A DNA stretch of 64,000 nt from Heterocephalus glaber. Its lineage: Eukaryota; Chordata; Mammalia; Rodentia; Bathyergidae. Both the position numbers and the translations under genes were made by a program. The first letter of the stretch is position 1. Each line of letters starts with the position of its first letter. Location: positions 13,490,503 to 13,554,502 of the forward strand of contig NW_004624778.1 of assembly GCF_000247695.1 (NCBI RefSeq). Direction: 5' to 3'. The notes beneath the pieces are model-generated. The model saw nothing but the letters and a program-made list of their open reading frames with translations, did no database searches and was not told the DNA's origin. Positions 39,316-51,046 of this stretch are shown piece by piece.

Positions 39316-40438
39316 TCAGTCGCTGGCCATGGAAAAGATCTGTTACCTTTCAGAGACTCTTTCTGACAAGGAGTTGAATCTGATGAGAAGCACCTCTCCT
39401 ATTCAGGGGGATAAATGTAGACAACAGTGTGAACATAGTCTGCCCTCTTTTGTTGGCCTGCACAGAATCTGAATGTGGGAGGAAGAAAGCAATTCTAAGC
39501 AGGGCTTACAGATGGTACCTGCCCTGCATTATCACCCACAGGAAGGGAACTGTAGACAGCAGATCAATCTCTCGAGTTCCCACTGAGTGCAGTTCCCGAC
39601 ATCACTCCCTTACATACATATACACTATCCGGTACATGATTTTTCCTTAATTTCTCTAACATGCCCATGCTGTGCCACTGTAGAAACCAACATTTCTCTA
39701 AGAACAAGGATCTTTTCTTCTCTTGCACTGAGCCTCGCATGTCACAGACACATATTTGAACATTTCTGTTCACAAAGATATATCACAAAGGGCATGCTAT
39801 TAGCCATCAGGCTGATCTCAAGTTTTCCAGAAAAATGGGTAAAACAGCTATCAATTTGGAGTTAGAGGGATTTGAGTCGGACTAAATGGAAGGCAGAAAG
39901 AAGATAGCCTATATCAGTTAAAAAATATGTATATTTTTTCTTTTAAAATAGAGAGTAGGAACAGACAAGTAATGGAAAGAGCACCCCATCATGGATGGAC
40001 GTTAAAAGCAGAGGGATGTAAAAAACATTTAAGAAATAAATTATTTGTGAGGGCTGGACCAAACCACTCCCCCTTCCATTCACAAACCTTCCACCCATGA
40101 GGGTAAGTACTTAGCTTTGAATGCCTAGTGCCAGGAACCATGGCTGGCACAAAGTTTATGGTGAATATATACTATTGGACTAGTGGTAAGTTAGGGCTCA
40201 ACTAGGGTTCTTTTACAAAAGAAGGCAGGTTTAGAACTTAGGACTCCTGGTACCATCCCAGGGCTCCTCAGCCCAGCTCCTGTGGCTTCCTAAGCAGAGT
40301 AGGCTATAGAGAACCATGGGAGGCCTGCCCTACCTTGCAAGTTAACAAACGTCAGCTGAGGCTTATTGACAAAAATGAATGATTATCAGCCTCTTTTCTG
40401 AACTGGGCCAATAGCCAAAAAGCTGAAAATGTGGAGTG

Positions 40439-40466
40439 ATGATAGAGGAAATCTTTCCTCTATCAT
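40439..40466. repeat. Perfect 13-bp inverted repeat with 2-base loop
   Basis: atgatagaggaaa (40439-40451), tc, then tttcctctatcat (40454-40466), an exact reverse complement. Confidence 0.9.
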
Positions 40467-41887
40467 GAGGAAAGTCCACTGAGATGGACTAGACCAAAAA
40501 CTATCTGATTGGAGGTGGGAGCACCAGGGGAAGAGTAACAGGTAGGAACCTGGCTGAAGAAGTCTCATCTGTGAGCCACTCTTCAAGGTCAGCAAGAGGT
40601 GGGTTGTCTCAGCTCACACAAATTGTGAGCAATGGGGGAAAACTGAATGGCTTTAGGTAGCTAGCAGACACTGCTGAGAAGACAAAGCTGAAAAAAAATA
40701 CATATTTCAGATTGACTATCCAACCAACTCCTTGGAAACTTATGTAGACTCCTACCTAGTATTTGGGGACAGAAGTATAAGCACTTTCTGAGCACCTTTT
40801 AGTTCTGAGATACCATTGTTGTCATCAGAGCATTTGTTTCTCCTCACCTGCTTCTGTGACATATTTACACAGAAAGGTGTCCTGTAAACAAGCCTATGAG
40901 TGCTGATATTTCCCACTCTCATTTTTAATCTTAATTTTGATATCACATCTATTGGATGCAAGAGACGATAGGTGTAACTTCTGCTCTCGATACCTTCAAG
41001 TACTTAGAGAACTGCTCAGAAGCATAGCTATCACAGATGAATAAGAGTATAGTAGGCTAGACTTTACACTTCTGAAACAGATAAGTTTGATGGCATCTTA
41101 AAACTTCCCTGTGCATCTTCAATAAGGAAAACTGGACTGTGGCTGCCACATACAAATGTTTGTGGAGTTTCACTTGGTCTGTGGGTCTGACCTAAAATAA
41201 ATGGATGAATTTTGTATATGATTAAGACTTACTCCTCAGGAAAGAGCCATTTAGAGTGGAGAGGCACATAGTTCCCTGAATACTTAACAAGGATCCCTGG
41301 GAAGTAACATAAAGACATCAGGAGAACACAAAACAGACTTGGGTAGGGGAGGTGCTGCCAGGCTCCTTTGGCAAACAGCATACCCAGAAGATTGGACTAC
41401 CAGGAAACCAAAGTAACATATTACACTTTGTGAAGACAAATAAGGCACAAACCAGTGACCCCTGTCATTTTTTACTTAGTGTGTCAAGTTTGAATTGTGC
41501 TGAACATCACTGGGGAATGAAAAGTCATGTACTACTCAGAGAAGAGAAAGACTCACATAAGAGGTAGAAAAGTTTGAAGAGCCAATAGGCTATTCTAAAG
41601 ACAAGTGGACTGGAAGTAAAAAAAAAAAAAAAAGTGCTAGTGTATGTGACAAGAAGTGTCAAGAATTCAAAAGGACAAGGAATCAAAGTAGTGAAACAAA
41701 AACAAGATGAACCAAATACTTGGCCAAAATATTATCAGGAGTTTTAAATGATTCCCAAGTTTTAAAATCTTTGCATTTGAGTCTTTTTGGAAAAACAAGT
41801 ATAGGAAATAGCCATAAGTACTAGCCCCTAATTTAACTGATATTGACATGACACAGGTAAGGCTAAAGTTAGATAAATTATACCTTA

Positions 41888-41949
41888 AAGAGCTTTCAAT
41901 GATGCAAACAGCCCAGTGTGGCACACGTGCCATAGGTTTGCCACCACTG
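41888..41949 (-). mobile_element. hAT-type mini-element, one end lost
   Basis: Plus strand aagagctttcaatgatgcaa acag ... tggcacacgtgccataggtt tgccaccactg matches the other two copies but lacks the outer cagtgatggcaag end. Confidence 0.7.
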
Positions 41950-42234
41950 CCTTAGACCAACAAGTACCTTTGAAAGTGTCCCTAATTTAGACTGATATAA
42001 AAACGTTTGGGAAAACTGACGATTTTTATTTAGCCTGATTGTACTCTATCTAGCTCTACTGAACTTCTTATGCACAGACTACCCAATCACATCTCTGGAC
42101 TAGTGCAAGACTAAGTGCACATTAGTGTGTAACAGCCCTTAAGGGATAAGGTACGACAGCACTCTCAGTCTCTTTCTATATATGATAGCTTCTTTTCCAG
42201 CTCATTAGAGAAGTGGAATCCAAAATATGGGCAC

Positions 42235-42315
42235 AGAACCTTGGCTGCCCCACTGATTAGCTACCTTACTTTGGAAAAGGTAGTTAACTTATGTGACCTT
42301 CAGATTATCTCAGTG
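42235..42315 (+). repeat. MIR fragment
   Basis: ccactgattagctaccttac ... ggtagttaacttatgtgacc ttcag, a diverged MIR core. A second similar stretch is at 42828-42880 (ggttctgccactgacagac ... aagtcacttaacc). Confidence 0.5.
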
Positions 42316-42334
42316 TAGCCTCTTAGGACTTTGA

Positions 42335-42705
42335 TCCCTGAAGCCCAAGCTCTTCTAAGTAGTCATCTTGATTTAGGTTCCAGGATCTCTAATTTATCCT
42401 AACATGCCTGCCAGATTAAATTTCTAAAGCCCAGCTCTAATTAAATTTTTGTACTGCAAACATGTGCAAAAAAGAAAAAAGAAGGGGATTGAGATGGGTA
42501 GAGGGGGAAGGAAGGGAAGAGAAAGGAGATGAAGAAAAGAATTAAGGTGTGTCATGTACATGTGCCAACTTCCCAAAAGGAATGTAAACATTATGGACTA
42601 CACACATGTACTAATAAAAAAATGTTAAAAAATTAAACGACTCATTGCTTATCAAATCAAGCCCAAAATTCCTAGCTCAGCATTTGAATCCTTCTATAAT
42701 GCATA
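42335..42705 (+). repeat. L2 relic split by an L1 tail
   Basis: ccagattaaatttctaaagc (42410-42430) and, after the L1 fragment, actcattgcttatcaaatca agcccaaaattcctagctca gcatttgaatccttctataat (42640-42700) read as one L2 segment. Confidence 0.5.
42455..42640 (+). mobile_element. L1 3' UTR fragment
   Basis: A purine-rich run (gaaggggattgagatgggtag...) is followed by catgtacatgtgccaacttc and actaataaaaaaatg, the same order as the tail at 49300-49440. It sits between two pieces that look like one L2 element. Confidence 0.55.
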
Positions 42706-42709
42706 AATA

Positions 42710-42764
42710 ATCATTTCTTAGCCTTTTGCATAAGATCAAGTGTAGTATCTTTTATTAGTTTAAT
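42710..42764 (+). pseudogene. U2 snRNA 5' fragment (about 55 nt)
   Basis: tcatttcttagccttttgca, then taagatcaagtgtagtatct and a shortened tttattagtttaat follow the U2 5' end in order, with several changes and a small deletion. Repeats of taatgcat at 42697-42704 and 42761-42768 may be a worn target duplication. Confidence 0.75.
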
Positions 42765-44499
42765 GCATCATGCTAAAGCCCTTAACAGGTACTAGGCAAA
42801 CTGAAAAAAAAATTTTTTGATCTGCCTTGAGTCCTGGTTCTGCCACTGACAGACTTTGTAAGTCACTTAACCACATCATAGAGAAAATTTTGGCTCTTAT
42901 ATGTTTGCTGCAAGATTACATGAGAAGACCTCTGTGCTTCTTATAAGATGACAGTTTATAGTTCTGCCACACTGGCCTAGTCTCTGAATATTGCACTTTC
43001 CTATCATCACTGCCTATGACATTCCCACTACATGAAATGACCTTCACTATATAACTTCCTACTGAATTCCTACCTGCGTCCAGTGCCAGAAGAGTCTGTC
43101 TTGACTCCCTACCATAGGCATCGCAGAAGGTAATAATTTCTCCATCTCCTAAAGTCTCATATTGCTTGCTTTGTAACACTTTAAAAACACTGTCACATTT
43201 CAATTTATATTGATGTCAGTCCCTGCATGGTTGTTTTACTTGCTGTATTACTTTGGGTTGCTTCTTTTTTTCTGGCCTTTAATCTTTTCATCTCTAAAGC
43301 AGAGAGCTATGAGTTGGACTTCCCAAGTGATCTTGTCTTCTCTGGCATTCCATAATTCCATGACTAAAATCCTAATAGGAAATATGAATAGGGAAAAGGT
43401 CTTAGTTCCAAATTTCAGGTATTTGGGGTTGGTTGTGAGGGACATTTTATAAGCATGGAAACCTACCCAATGTCCTTCAAAAGTATAGACAATGTGTAGC
43501 TCCATCCATTCAGTCCAATTATAAAGATGATTTAGCTGGCAACTTGGGTCAATCTGTTTTTCAATAAATCCCTTTCTCTTGAGCCCAATGAAATTCCCTT
43601 CAGAGAAAGAAAGCTATGGCCAAGAAATTTAGTGCCTGGCTGTTATTCAGGTTCAGCTGTCTTCAGTAAGTTATGCACTACTGTAAACAGGAAATGCCCT
43701 TAAAGGGCTGTGCCTCAGACAAGAGCACAGGATTCCCAGGTTAGAAACCCAGCCACTCTGCAGCTTCCAGGCAAAACACCTAATGGAGTACATGAGCACA
43801 CACACAAAACTACTCCCCAGTTCACACTGGACCTCTTTTTAGAAACTGAGTAGTGAGATCTAATCATTCTAAATCACTCTATTTCTCCTGCAAAAGTTTT
43901 GAACCAAACCACTGCAGCACTTTAAGCTCACAAGCAAGATCAAGCTAATCTCCCCACTTCTGGATGGGGCCACAGGGAAAGCAAAATAATACAGGTAGCC
44001 ATCAAATAACTGAGATTGCTCTACACAGAGGAGGATGCCACCGATCAGCCAGGGAGTCATTGAGGAGCTCTGCTCTAAGAAACCCTGCTGAAGTATTATC
44101 TTGTTTGGGCTTCATGCAAGCAGTAAATTGCCACCTGTGGTTTTTGAATCAGCAACATATACACAGAAGTCAAAGGGCAACTGTTCAAGTTATTTCAGGG
44201 TGGCAAGAAAAGCTCCAGGAATGCTCCAGAGGTTTGGCTTCCCAGCAACTAACTTGGTTGTGACTAGTGAGACTAGGTATCCCTCTCCCACAGGTTTGGG
44301 TACCTTCCCCATGTCATTCCCCATGTTCTCACAGCCACAATCAGTTCACAAGCTAGTCACTTAGCTGGGAGTTCCCTGCGGGCAGGCACTGTGCTCTAAC
44401 CTTAAATCCCCAGGGCTCCTGACACCAAAACCTATTCTTCCACTTCTTATCCCAGTTGAATCTCCATGTAAGTGGTTCTAGTCTTTTTTTATTGCTCCA

Positions 44500-44890
44500 G
44501 TCAGAAACCTAGGCATTGTTACTATCTCCCCCAGCCCTACTTAATACAACCTATTCAATTTATCTCCAAAATACAGTGCACTTTCTTCTCTACACCTTTC
44601 AATATAAGCCCTCACCATCTCTGATACATATTACAATAGCAGCTCTCCAGCCTTAACTCTTTCTTCCTTTTATATAGCCTTCTCATGTGACTTCCTGAAA
44701 ACAAGGCTTGGACCTACCTTCCCCCTGTTTTACTACTTCCAAAGGCATCTAAGTAAGAGCCATGTTCCATGTGTTCAAGGCCTAGGGGGCCTAGAACCTC
44801 TTCCCAGCATCACTGCCTGCTGCTCTTCTCTTTGACTATATCTAGGCCAAACAGAACTTTATTGTCTCCTATTTTGCAGTGGCCTGAAGT
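44500..44890 (+). repeat. L2-like relic
   Basis: Pyrimidine-rich text with cagtcagaaacctaggcatt gttactatctcccccagccc and L2-style continuation. Diverged. Confidence 0.4.
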
Positions 44891-44934
44891 TATTCCAGTT
44901 CAAACTGATTTCCTCTTCTTTGATCTCACAACTG

Positions 44935-45023
44935 TTTTTTTTTTCTGGTACTGGGGGATTGAACTCAGGACCTTGAGCTTTCAAGAGGCAGGCGCAGTGC
45001 CACTGAGCTATATTCCCAGCCCC
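44935..45023 (-). repeat. tRNA-Ala-derived ID-type SINE
   Basis: Reverse SINE: T run, ctggtactgggggattgaac ... ccactgagctatattcccag. Target duplication atctcacaact at 44923-44933 and 45024-45034. Confidence 0.9.
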
Positions 45024-45286
45024 ATCTCACAACTCCTAATGCCTGGTACTCAATCATATTCTGTCTTATGGCAGCTTAGGTATAATTGCCTTTTAATGTA
45101 GTTAACCAGCTATTTGCATTGTACTCCAATGTTTTTACCAAAGTCTCAGCCATATACCCTCTGCTTAAAATGCATAAAATTATTGGGTGGCAGTCTTTCC
45201 ATTTTAAAGAGAAAACAAGTTTGAAGAGACCATGTAATGTGCCCAAAATTTGTTGGCTAGTGAGACACCCAGCCCACACTTTTTCT

Positions 45287-45425
45287 TTCTTTTTTTTCAG
45301 ACAGGGTCTCACAATGTAGTTCAGGCTGGTCTTGAAATCACTATGTAGCCCAGGCTGGCCTTGAAGTCACGACACATCTCCTGGGTGCTGGGATATACAG
45401 GTGCACTATCACATCTGAGAGCCCA
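45287..45425 (-). repeat. B1 SINE
   Basis: Plus strand: cagacagggtctcacaatgt, aggctggtcttgaaatcact, atgtagcccaggctggcctt, gggtgctgggatatacaggt. B1 in reverse with a T-rich tail at 45287-45298. Confidence 0.85.
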
Positions 45426-45629
45426 GCCCAAACTTGATCACAGAATCAAATCTCTTTGTACAGCTTTCCATGAGGTTATGGCGCAACTTCTCTGAATCAT
45501 TACCACATCCCTTCTTGCACAATACAGCAGCCATGTACAAATCCTCCATAACAAATCTAGCCTCAGTACAAGATTAAGTATGAATCAGGGATCCTCAACA
45601 CTGATTGGCTTGACAATATCTCCTCAGCT

Positions 45630-45780
45630 GAAGCATCACTTCCTCAGAAGTCCTCCCCAATCACCCTCTCTTCTTGGCATTTACTATACAATTTACTAAT
45701 ATTTTACGCATTTACCTCATGTTCCTCTTCCCTGGTCTCCCCCACCAGAACATATGTCCCATAATAGCCAATCTCGGACA
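45630..45780 (+). repeat. L2 3' region
   Basis: gcatcacttcctcagaagtc ctccccaatcaccc, then tttactatacaatttactaa and ctcccccaccagaacatatg follow the L2 3' end order. Confidence 0.55.
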
Positions 45781-47924
45781 AGGATTTGGATGGGTAGGCC
45801 AGCACCTGGATTGGGTTAGGAGAGTCCTTAGCAAGGGCTATCATGTATAATGGCACAGGCAGAGTTCAGCATCTGGAGCCCAACAGAGTTGTGCACTTTC
45901 TGCCAGCAAAGCCAAACTTGGTAGTTTTTACCCTAGGCTCAGTCTTCCCACAGCTCACCTACAGGAAAAGCACTGACTGCAGGGAGCCTCCTGAGCCTCT
46001 CACAGGTACAATTTTATTTCCCTGAATTAGAACTCCCCTGAGAGAAGATGTAGAGGTGGGAGCTCCACCTGCTTAGGCCTCAATACAGCACAGTTGCAAA
46101 GCAGGAAGGAGGGAAGCCTAGCTTGCCAAGGCACAGCAAGAACACCCCATTTATGAACACATCATTAAGCCCACTATTTTCTTCTCCTGTAGTGAAAAAT
46201 TATCCAAAAATTTGGGTGTGTCAGTGAATATATTTTGTGCATTAAGGAGATAATCAATCTACTGCTTCTTGCCTATGTCTGACTATTCTCTAATTATACT
46301 GTCAATGCCACCACTGAAATACAGATCATCTACTATGGTGAAAAGAAAAAAAATTCTGGAAAATAGGAAATTTTTTAAAATTTAGAACTTATGTTCAACA
46401 AAAATATCTATATCAGCACCTTGGACAGCACTAGCAATTGTGAAAGGAAAATACAGCTGCAAAGAAACAGAAACAATGTCATTTCAAAATAATACTATAT
46501 ATGGTTTAATGCACTGCACTGCTACACCCTCCACTCCCCCTGCAGGGCTGAGCTAGGGCACAGCCCAGAATTCAGCACAACCCATTCAGAAAGGTCATCA
46601 TAAATACCCATTCACAACTGTGTAACTGATATTCAGCAGTCAGACTCCTAAGCATCTACTTGGTAAGACAAAAGTCAACCTGTAGCAGTGTAAGAGACAA
46701 GTACTTAGTGCATTTAATGTCCAAATATTTTTCCACTTCAGTTTCACAGTGGCCCATGTGGCACTAAGTTTTATTTATAAACCGCCTAGGTATAGGATGA
46801 TACAGGAAGCAGCAAAATGAATCCATCCCCTCCACTTACTTGCTGTTCCCAAGAGAGGCTGTCTCCATCTCAGGAGTGAAAGTACTACAGCAAGAACCCC
46901 AGGAACTCATGCAGTTTACCCCCTCACTTGCAGATAAGCATGGGCAGAGTGAGATGTGGCTCTGGCCATGAGGCTTCTCACTGAATGAGAATGTGCCAGT
47001 TTCTTTGCTCTTAAAATACGGAGCTGGAAGATGATCGCTAAGATCTCCTGCTGTTTCTATAGTCTGTGATTGCAGACTCAGGCTATAGTTGCGCTATGTG
47101 ATACATTCCACATCAATTGCAGTTATGTGCTAATCTCCAAAATATACTTTGGAACTCAGAACCCTGTGGATTTATGTCAGCGTGAGCAACAGGGGCAAAT
47201 GTTTTCTGTGACTTTATACTTTATAGACTTTTTTGCTTAATATTACTATGTAGGGTTGAACTATGATACACGTATATATTTATAGCCTATAGTGCCAAAC
47301 ATTTTTCAACTATTTTATTTGCCCCTGGAACTATTTTGCAGTGAAGGACACACTTAAGTACAACCTTTTCTTGGCCAGCAGTCTAGATGGTATTTGAAGT
47401 CAGGTGCACTTGAGAAACTTGCCTAAAACCCCAACCTTTTCTCTGTACTACACTGTCTCTTTGATAGACCACCAGTAAGATACAGGTCTTTTCTTATTTC
47501 TTTCATAAGCATAACTTCAGCCATTCATCTTTTAAGTTTAGAGCCCTCTGAAGGTCAATTTTAACATAGGCCCCTCTTTTCCAGGTGGGCTCTTAGATGA
47601 TCTCATCTTCTCCCATAATTCTAACTGCCACCCTCTAGTTGTCCACACTCTGATATCTCCCCAAACCTAACCTTCCCCTCAGAGTTAAGCACATGTGCAC
47701 ATCAGCCCTGAACAACTGCACAGGGAGAATGCAGAGGTGCCATGCAACCTATATGCCCATAACAGTGCTCTTCATCCCTGAGAGGCTCAGAGACCTGTAG
47801 TGTAATGAGTGGGGACCTTGGGAACTACCCTGGACCCCATTCCCTTCCCTCCTCCATTACGCCAGGCTGACTATACTACCTTGATTTTTTAAATAATTCA
47901 TCCCCCAAACCCTGCTCCTGATCT

Positions 47925-48080
47925 TCTCTTTATTAAATCCCACTATAGTAAAAGTGGTCTATCCTCTCCTCTATTTGTCCTTCCTCACTGCTACTAGAAA
48001 GATATTTCCAAACACCCATTTGAATCTGTCTAGGCTCTGCTTGGTGCACTCTTTCATGAGACCCTATGGCCTGGAGGATG
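47925..48080 (+). repeat. L2-like relic
   Basis: ctactagaaagatatttcca aacacccatttgaatctgtc resembles an L2 segment. Weak. Confidence 0.35.
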
Positions 48081-48771
48081 CATGATATCTTCAGCACTGC
48101 AGGTCTTTTGTGACCTGTTGCCAGAGCCAGTTCAGGGAAGAGTCAGGCTGTGCAAAGTGTGGGTTCAGGGAACTCTTATTGCAACAGATGGTCTCTGGCA
48201 ACACTTTGTACAGAAGCATCATTTGGTCACTGTAGGATTCTCTGCTCTGGAAACACCCCATCTGGGTTCTACACCAGACCAGTTGGGTCACAATCTCTAG
48301 TGGTAGGGCCTGGATATTGGTTTTAAAATTCCACATGTTATTTTAAAGTCCTGCCAGAACACTAGTTCTGCTGGCATTAAGAACAACTGTGAAAGACTCA
48401 ATAGCTTTGTTAAACAGGCTCAGGTACTTGCAACAATTTAAATACCTTGCAACTTATTCATGGTTAATATTAGCCTACACACAGTGTAACACAGTTTAAA
48501 GATTAGCTTAAAAAGACTCGTTTTTAATTTGTGAAAGTATTAACTCCCCTTCTGAACAGCAGACAATAGAAGCCCTACATTTAATTTCAAGTTCCAGCTA
48601 TTCACTTATGATAAATCACCTAGAAATCAAAGCAGTTTCCTCATTTATTTGATTTAAATTATTGACTCCCATAGTTGGCATAGCAGTGTAGGTCTGTGCA
48701 CCTTTGCATGTCAAGGTACACAGATGCACATACATTAACAAGGGCATACTACTACCTATATTGTCCTAATG

Positions 48772-48851
48772 CAGTGGTGGCAAACCTATGGCACATGTGC
48801 CACAACAGGCTGTTGGTATCATCGAAAGCTCCAAAAGTCTTGCCATCACTG
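48772..48851 (+). mobile_element. 80-bp hAT-type mini-element (MITE)
   Basis: It starts cagtggtggcaaacctatgg and ends aagtcttgccatcactg, so both ends read CAGTGRTGGCAA inward. The flanks tcctaatg (48764-48771) and ccctaatg (48852-48859) form an 8-bp target duplication with one mismatch, as expected for hAT transposition. A palindrome ggcacatgtgcc lies inside. Confidence 0.8.
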
Positions 48852-48929
48852 CCCTAATGGAAAAAACTCACACCTTAAACTGTACCATACTCGAAAGACT
48901 ATAAGAGTTCTTTTATTTATAAATATACC

Positions 48930-49000
48930 ATGTGGTGCAGCCACCTGCCTTGCAAGCTCAAGGTCCTGAGTTCGATCCCCGGTACCAAGAGAAAAAAAAC
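48930..49000 (+). repeat. tRNA-Ala-derived ID-type SINE, 5' part lost
   Basis: gtggtgcagccacctgcctt gcaagc, then aaggtcctgagttcgatccc cggtacc and an A-rich tail. The A-box half is missing. It abuts the old L1 at 49000-49450. Confidence 0.75.
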
Positions 49001-49450
49001 CACTATGTGTATAGCAGCACAACTAATCTAAATCTAAATCTAAATCACAATTAGCTAAATCTTGGAAGTAGTCTATACGTCCAACAACAGATGAATGGAT
49101 AAAGAAAATGTGGTATTTATGTGGAATACCACTTTTGCCATAAGAAGGGTAAACTTGAGCTATTTGTAGTATAATAGATGTGCCTCGAAACCACAATGTT
49201 AAGTGAAATAAATCAGACACCCAAGCTTAAATATTGCATTGTTTTTCTTATATGAAAAATCCAAAGTATAAAGAGCAAAATAAAAGCTAGATAATAGGAA
49301 GCAGGTGATAGGGAAGGGGACTGAGAGATGGTGGGGGGGGGTGAAAAGGATAAAAAAGAATTGAGATGTATTATGTTCATGTACCAACTCCCCATGAGGA
49401 ATGTAATCCTTATACATTACAAATACATACTAATAAATAAAAACTGAAAA
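49000..49450 (+). mobile_element. L1 3' end (old, plus strand)
   Basis: Contains ccaacaacagatgaatggataaag, a diverged aagtgaaataaatcagacac, and the tail atgtaccaactccccatgagg ... tactaataaataaaaact. The same tail wording occurs in the 42.5-kb fragment, so both are one family. A hexamer-like run of taaatc units sits at 49027-49047. Confidence 0.65.
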
Positions 49451-49992
49451 AATACAGCAAAAAACCACAGCAGTTTTAGCAAAATCTGACTTTGCAATTA
49501 TATCACATTACAGCTATTGCAGGTCTTATTTTTATATTCATCACCACTTCAAAATCATAGATATTAGATCTTCTCTAAACATAACCCTTTATATTTGCTA
49601 CATCATAAGTTCCTGAAACATTTTGATAACTTTCAGTATAATCAATTTCCTTTGTAAAACTACATTATAACTTTGATTTTGCCTCTTGGCCCACAAAGCC
49701 AAACAAACTATCAGAATCCCTTTTTAATTAGGGCGCATCACCACTGTGCTGCAGGGCCTAACACAGACCTCATTAACCTTAGTGGAATTAAAGACAACAA
49801 GCAATACTTCTTAGAAGTTTGACTCTTTGATTGTATAATAAACGACTCACTCTCTCAGGGAATTTCAGGCAGCAGGAGTAAGCTGGGAAACATTCTGCCT
49901 GAGAGGGGCTGCGGATGACAATGCCACACCCAAGAGTGGTCATTTGACACAGGCAGGCCTCTTAAATGAAGAGTAAGGAAGCTGGGCTACAG

Positions 49993-50166
49993 CACTGCTT
50001 CTCAACCTTGAATGTGCACCAGTTTCTCCTGGTGAGCTAATACAATCAGACTACTGGAGTCCAAGCCCTGTTTCTGATTCAACAGGGAAAGAATGGGGCC
50101 CATGAATCTATGTTTCTAACAAGTTCCTGGGTAATGCTGCTGCTGGCCGACACCCTAGAGTCACTG
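49993..50166 (+). mobile_element. MER5A-type non-autonomous hAT element
   Basis: cactgcttctcaaccttgaa tg ... gtttctgattcaacaggg ... tctatgtttctaacaagttc ctgggtaatgctgctgctgg ... tagagtcactg follows MER5A end to end. Confidence 0.8.
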
Positions 50167-50829
50167 GTCTAGGTGATTTCCCCAACCCTATAGGGGCTTG
50201 AAATTTCACAGTTCTCTTCCTTGAACCTGAAGCTGAATCTTTCTTGTTTATTTTGGGTTTGTAATCTAGAGGGTAAGCTCAAAGGGAACAGTGCTGATGG
50301 ACCCATCCCCACCTCTCATCTGGCTACCTCAAGGCTCTTGTATGTCTTAATTCAGATACTCTCACTGGGTTAAGCCTTCTCTATCCCTCCCATTAAAGCA
50401 AGTGGCTCCTTTCTCCTGCCTCAGAAATTGTTTCTTCAATCACTGAAATATCTGAGTGACTGAGGACTGGAGGTGGGGAAGACACGTACTCAGGACTGAG
50501 TACTGAGTGGTGTCAGGAACTGAAATGGTCATGGAGGAGCTGTGACAGTGGTTAAGTGACACAGAACACAAGGCCACTAGAGTGAACAGATACTGTGGCT
50601 GGAAAATGAGATCTCAAAATATAGCTTAACTATGAAAAGATACTACTAATAACTGCAGTCGTTCATGTCAACTATTTAATATGTATACCAAATTACCATG
50701 CAGCACAGCGATTATGAATATCATTAAATACATTACACTGATTTTGCTGTAGGTTTTACTCAATTGCAAAAGTAAATGCTCAATCTTCAGTGGTTTGCCT
50801 ACATGATGACACCTTTGCACTTCTTGTTA

Positions 50830-51046
50830 ACTGGTTTCAGGAAGTGTGACAACTACTAAAATCAAGTACCAAACAAATTGTTCTGGCTGGAAAAGGTAGT
50901 GAGTTATGAGGCAATCAACACACAGACAAGTTCTAGCTTGTGTGACAAGTACCAAATGAATAATGGGACAAAATTGTATCAAAATGCATTGAGTACCAAA
51001 TTCAGTGAGTTTCAAAGCAATCCAGTACCAAGGTATGACTGTATAG
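50830..51046 (-). mobile_element. Possible Tc1/mariner-type fragment
   Basis: On the minus strand it opens TA, then CAGTCATACCTTGGTACTGG, a typical mariner/Tigger-style end, and the phrase TTTGGTACT recurs inside. I could not find the matching far end. Confidence 0.45.

Noticed and set aside
49021..49048. Short taaatc tandem run as a CRISPR-like or regulatory array
   Set aside because: Only about four 6-bp units with no spacers; a simple repeat.
50885..50920. Match to the 5' part of Y1/Y3 RNA (ggctgg, then aaggtagtgagttat)
   Set aside because: Only about 21 bases agree and the text on both sides does not; it lies inside a transposon-like stretch.
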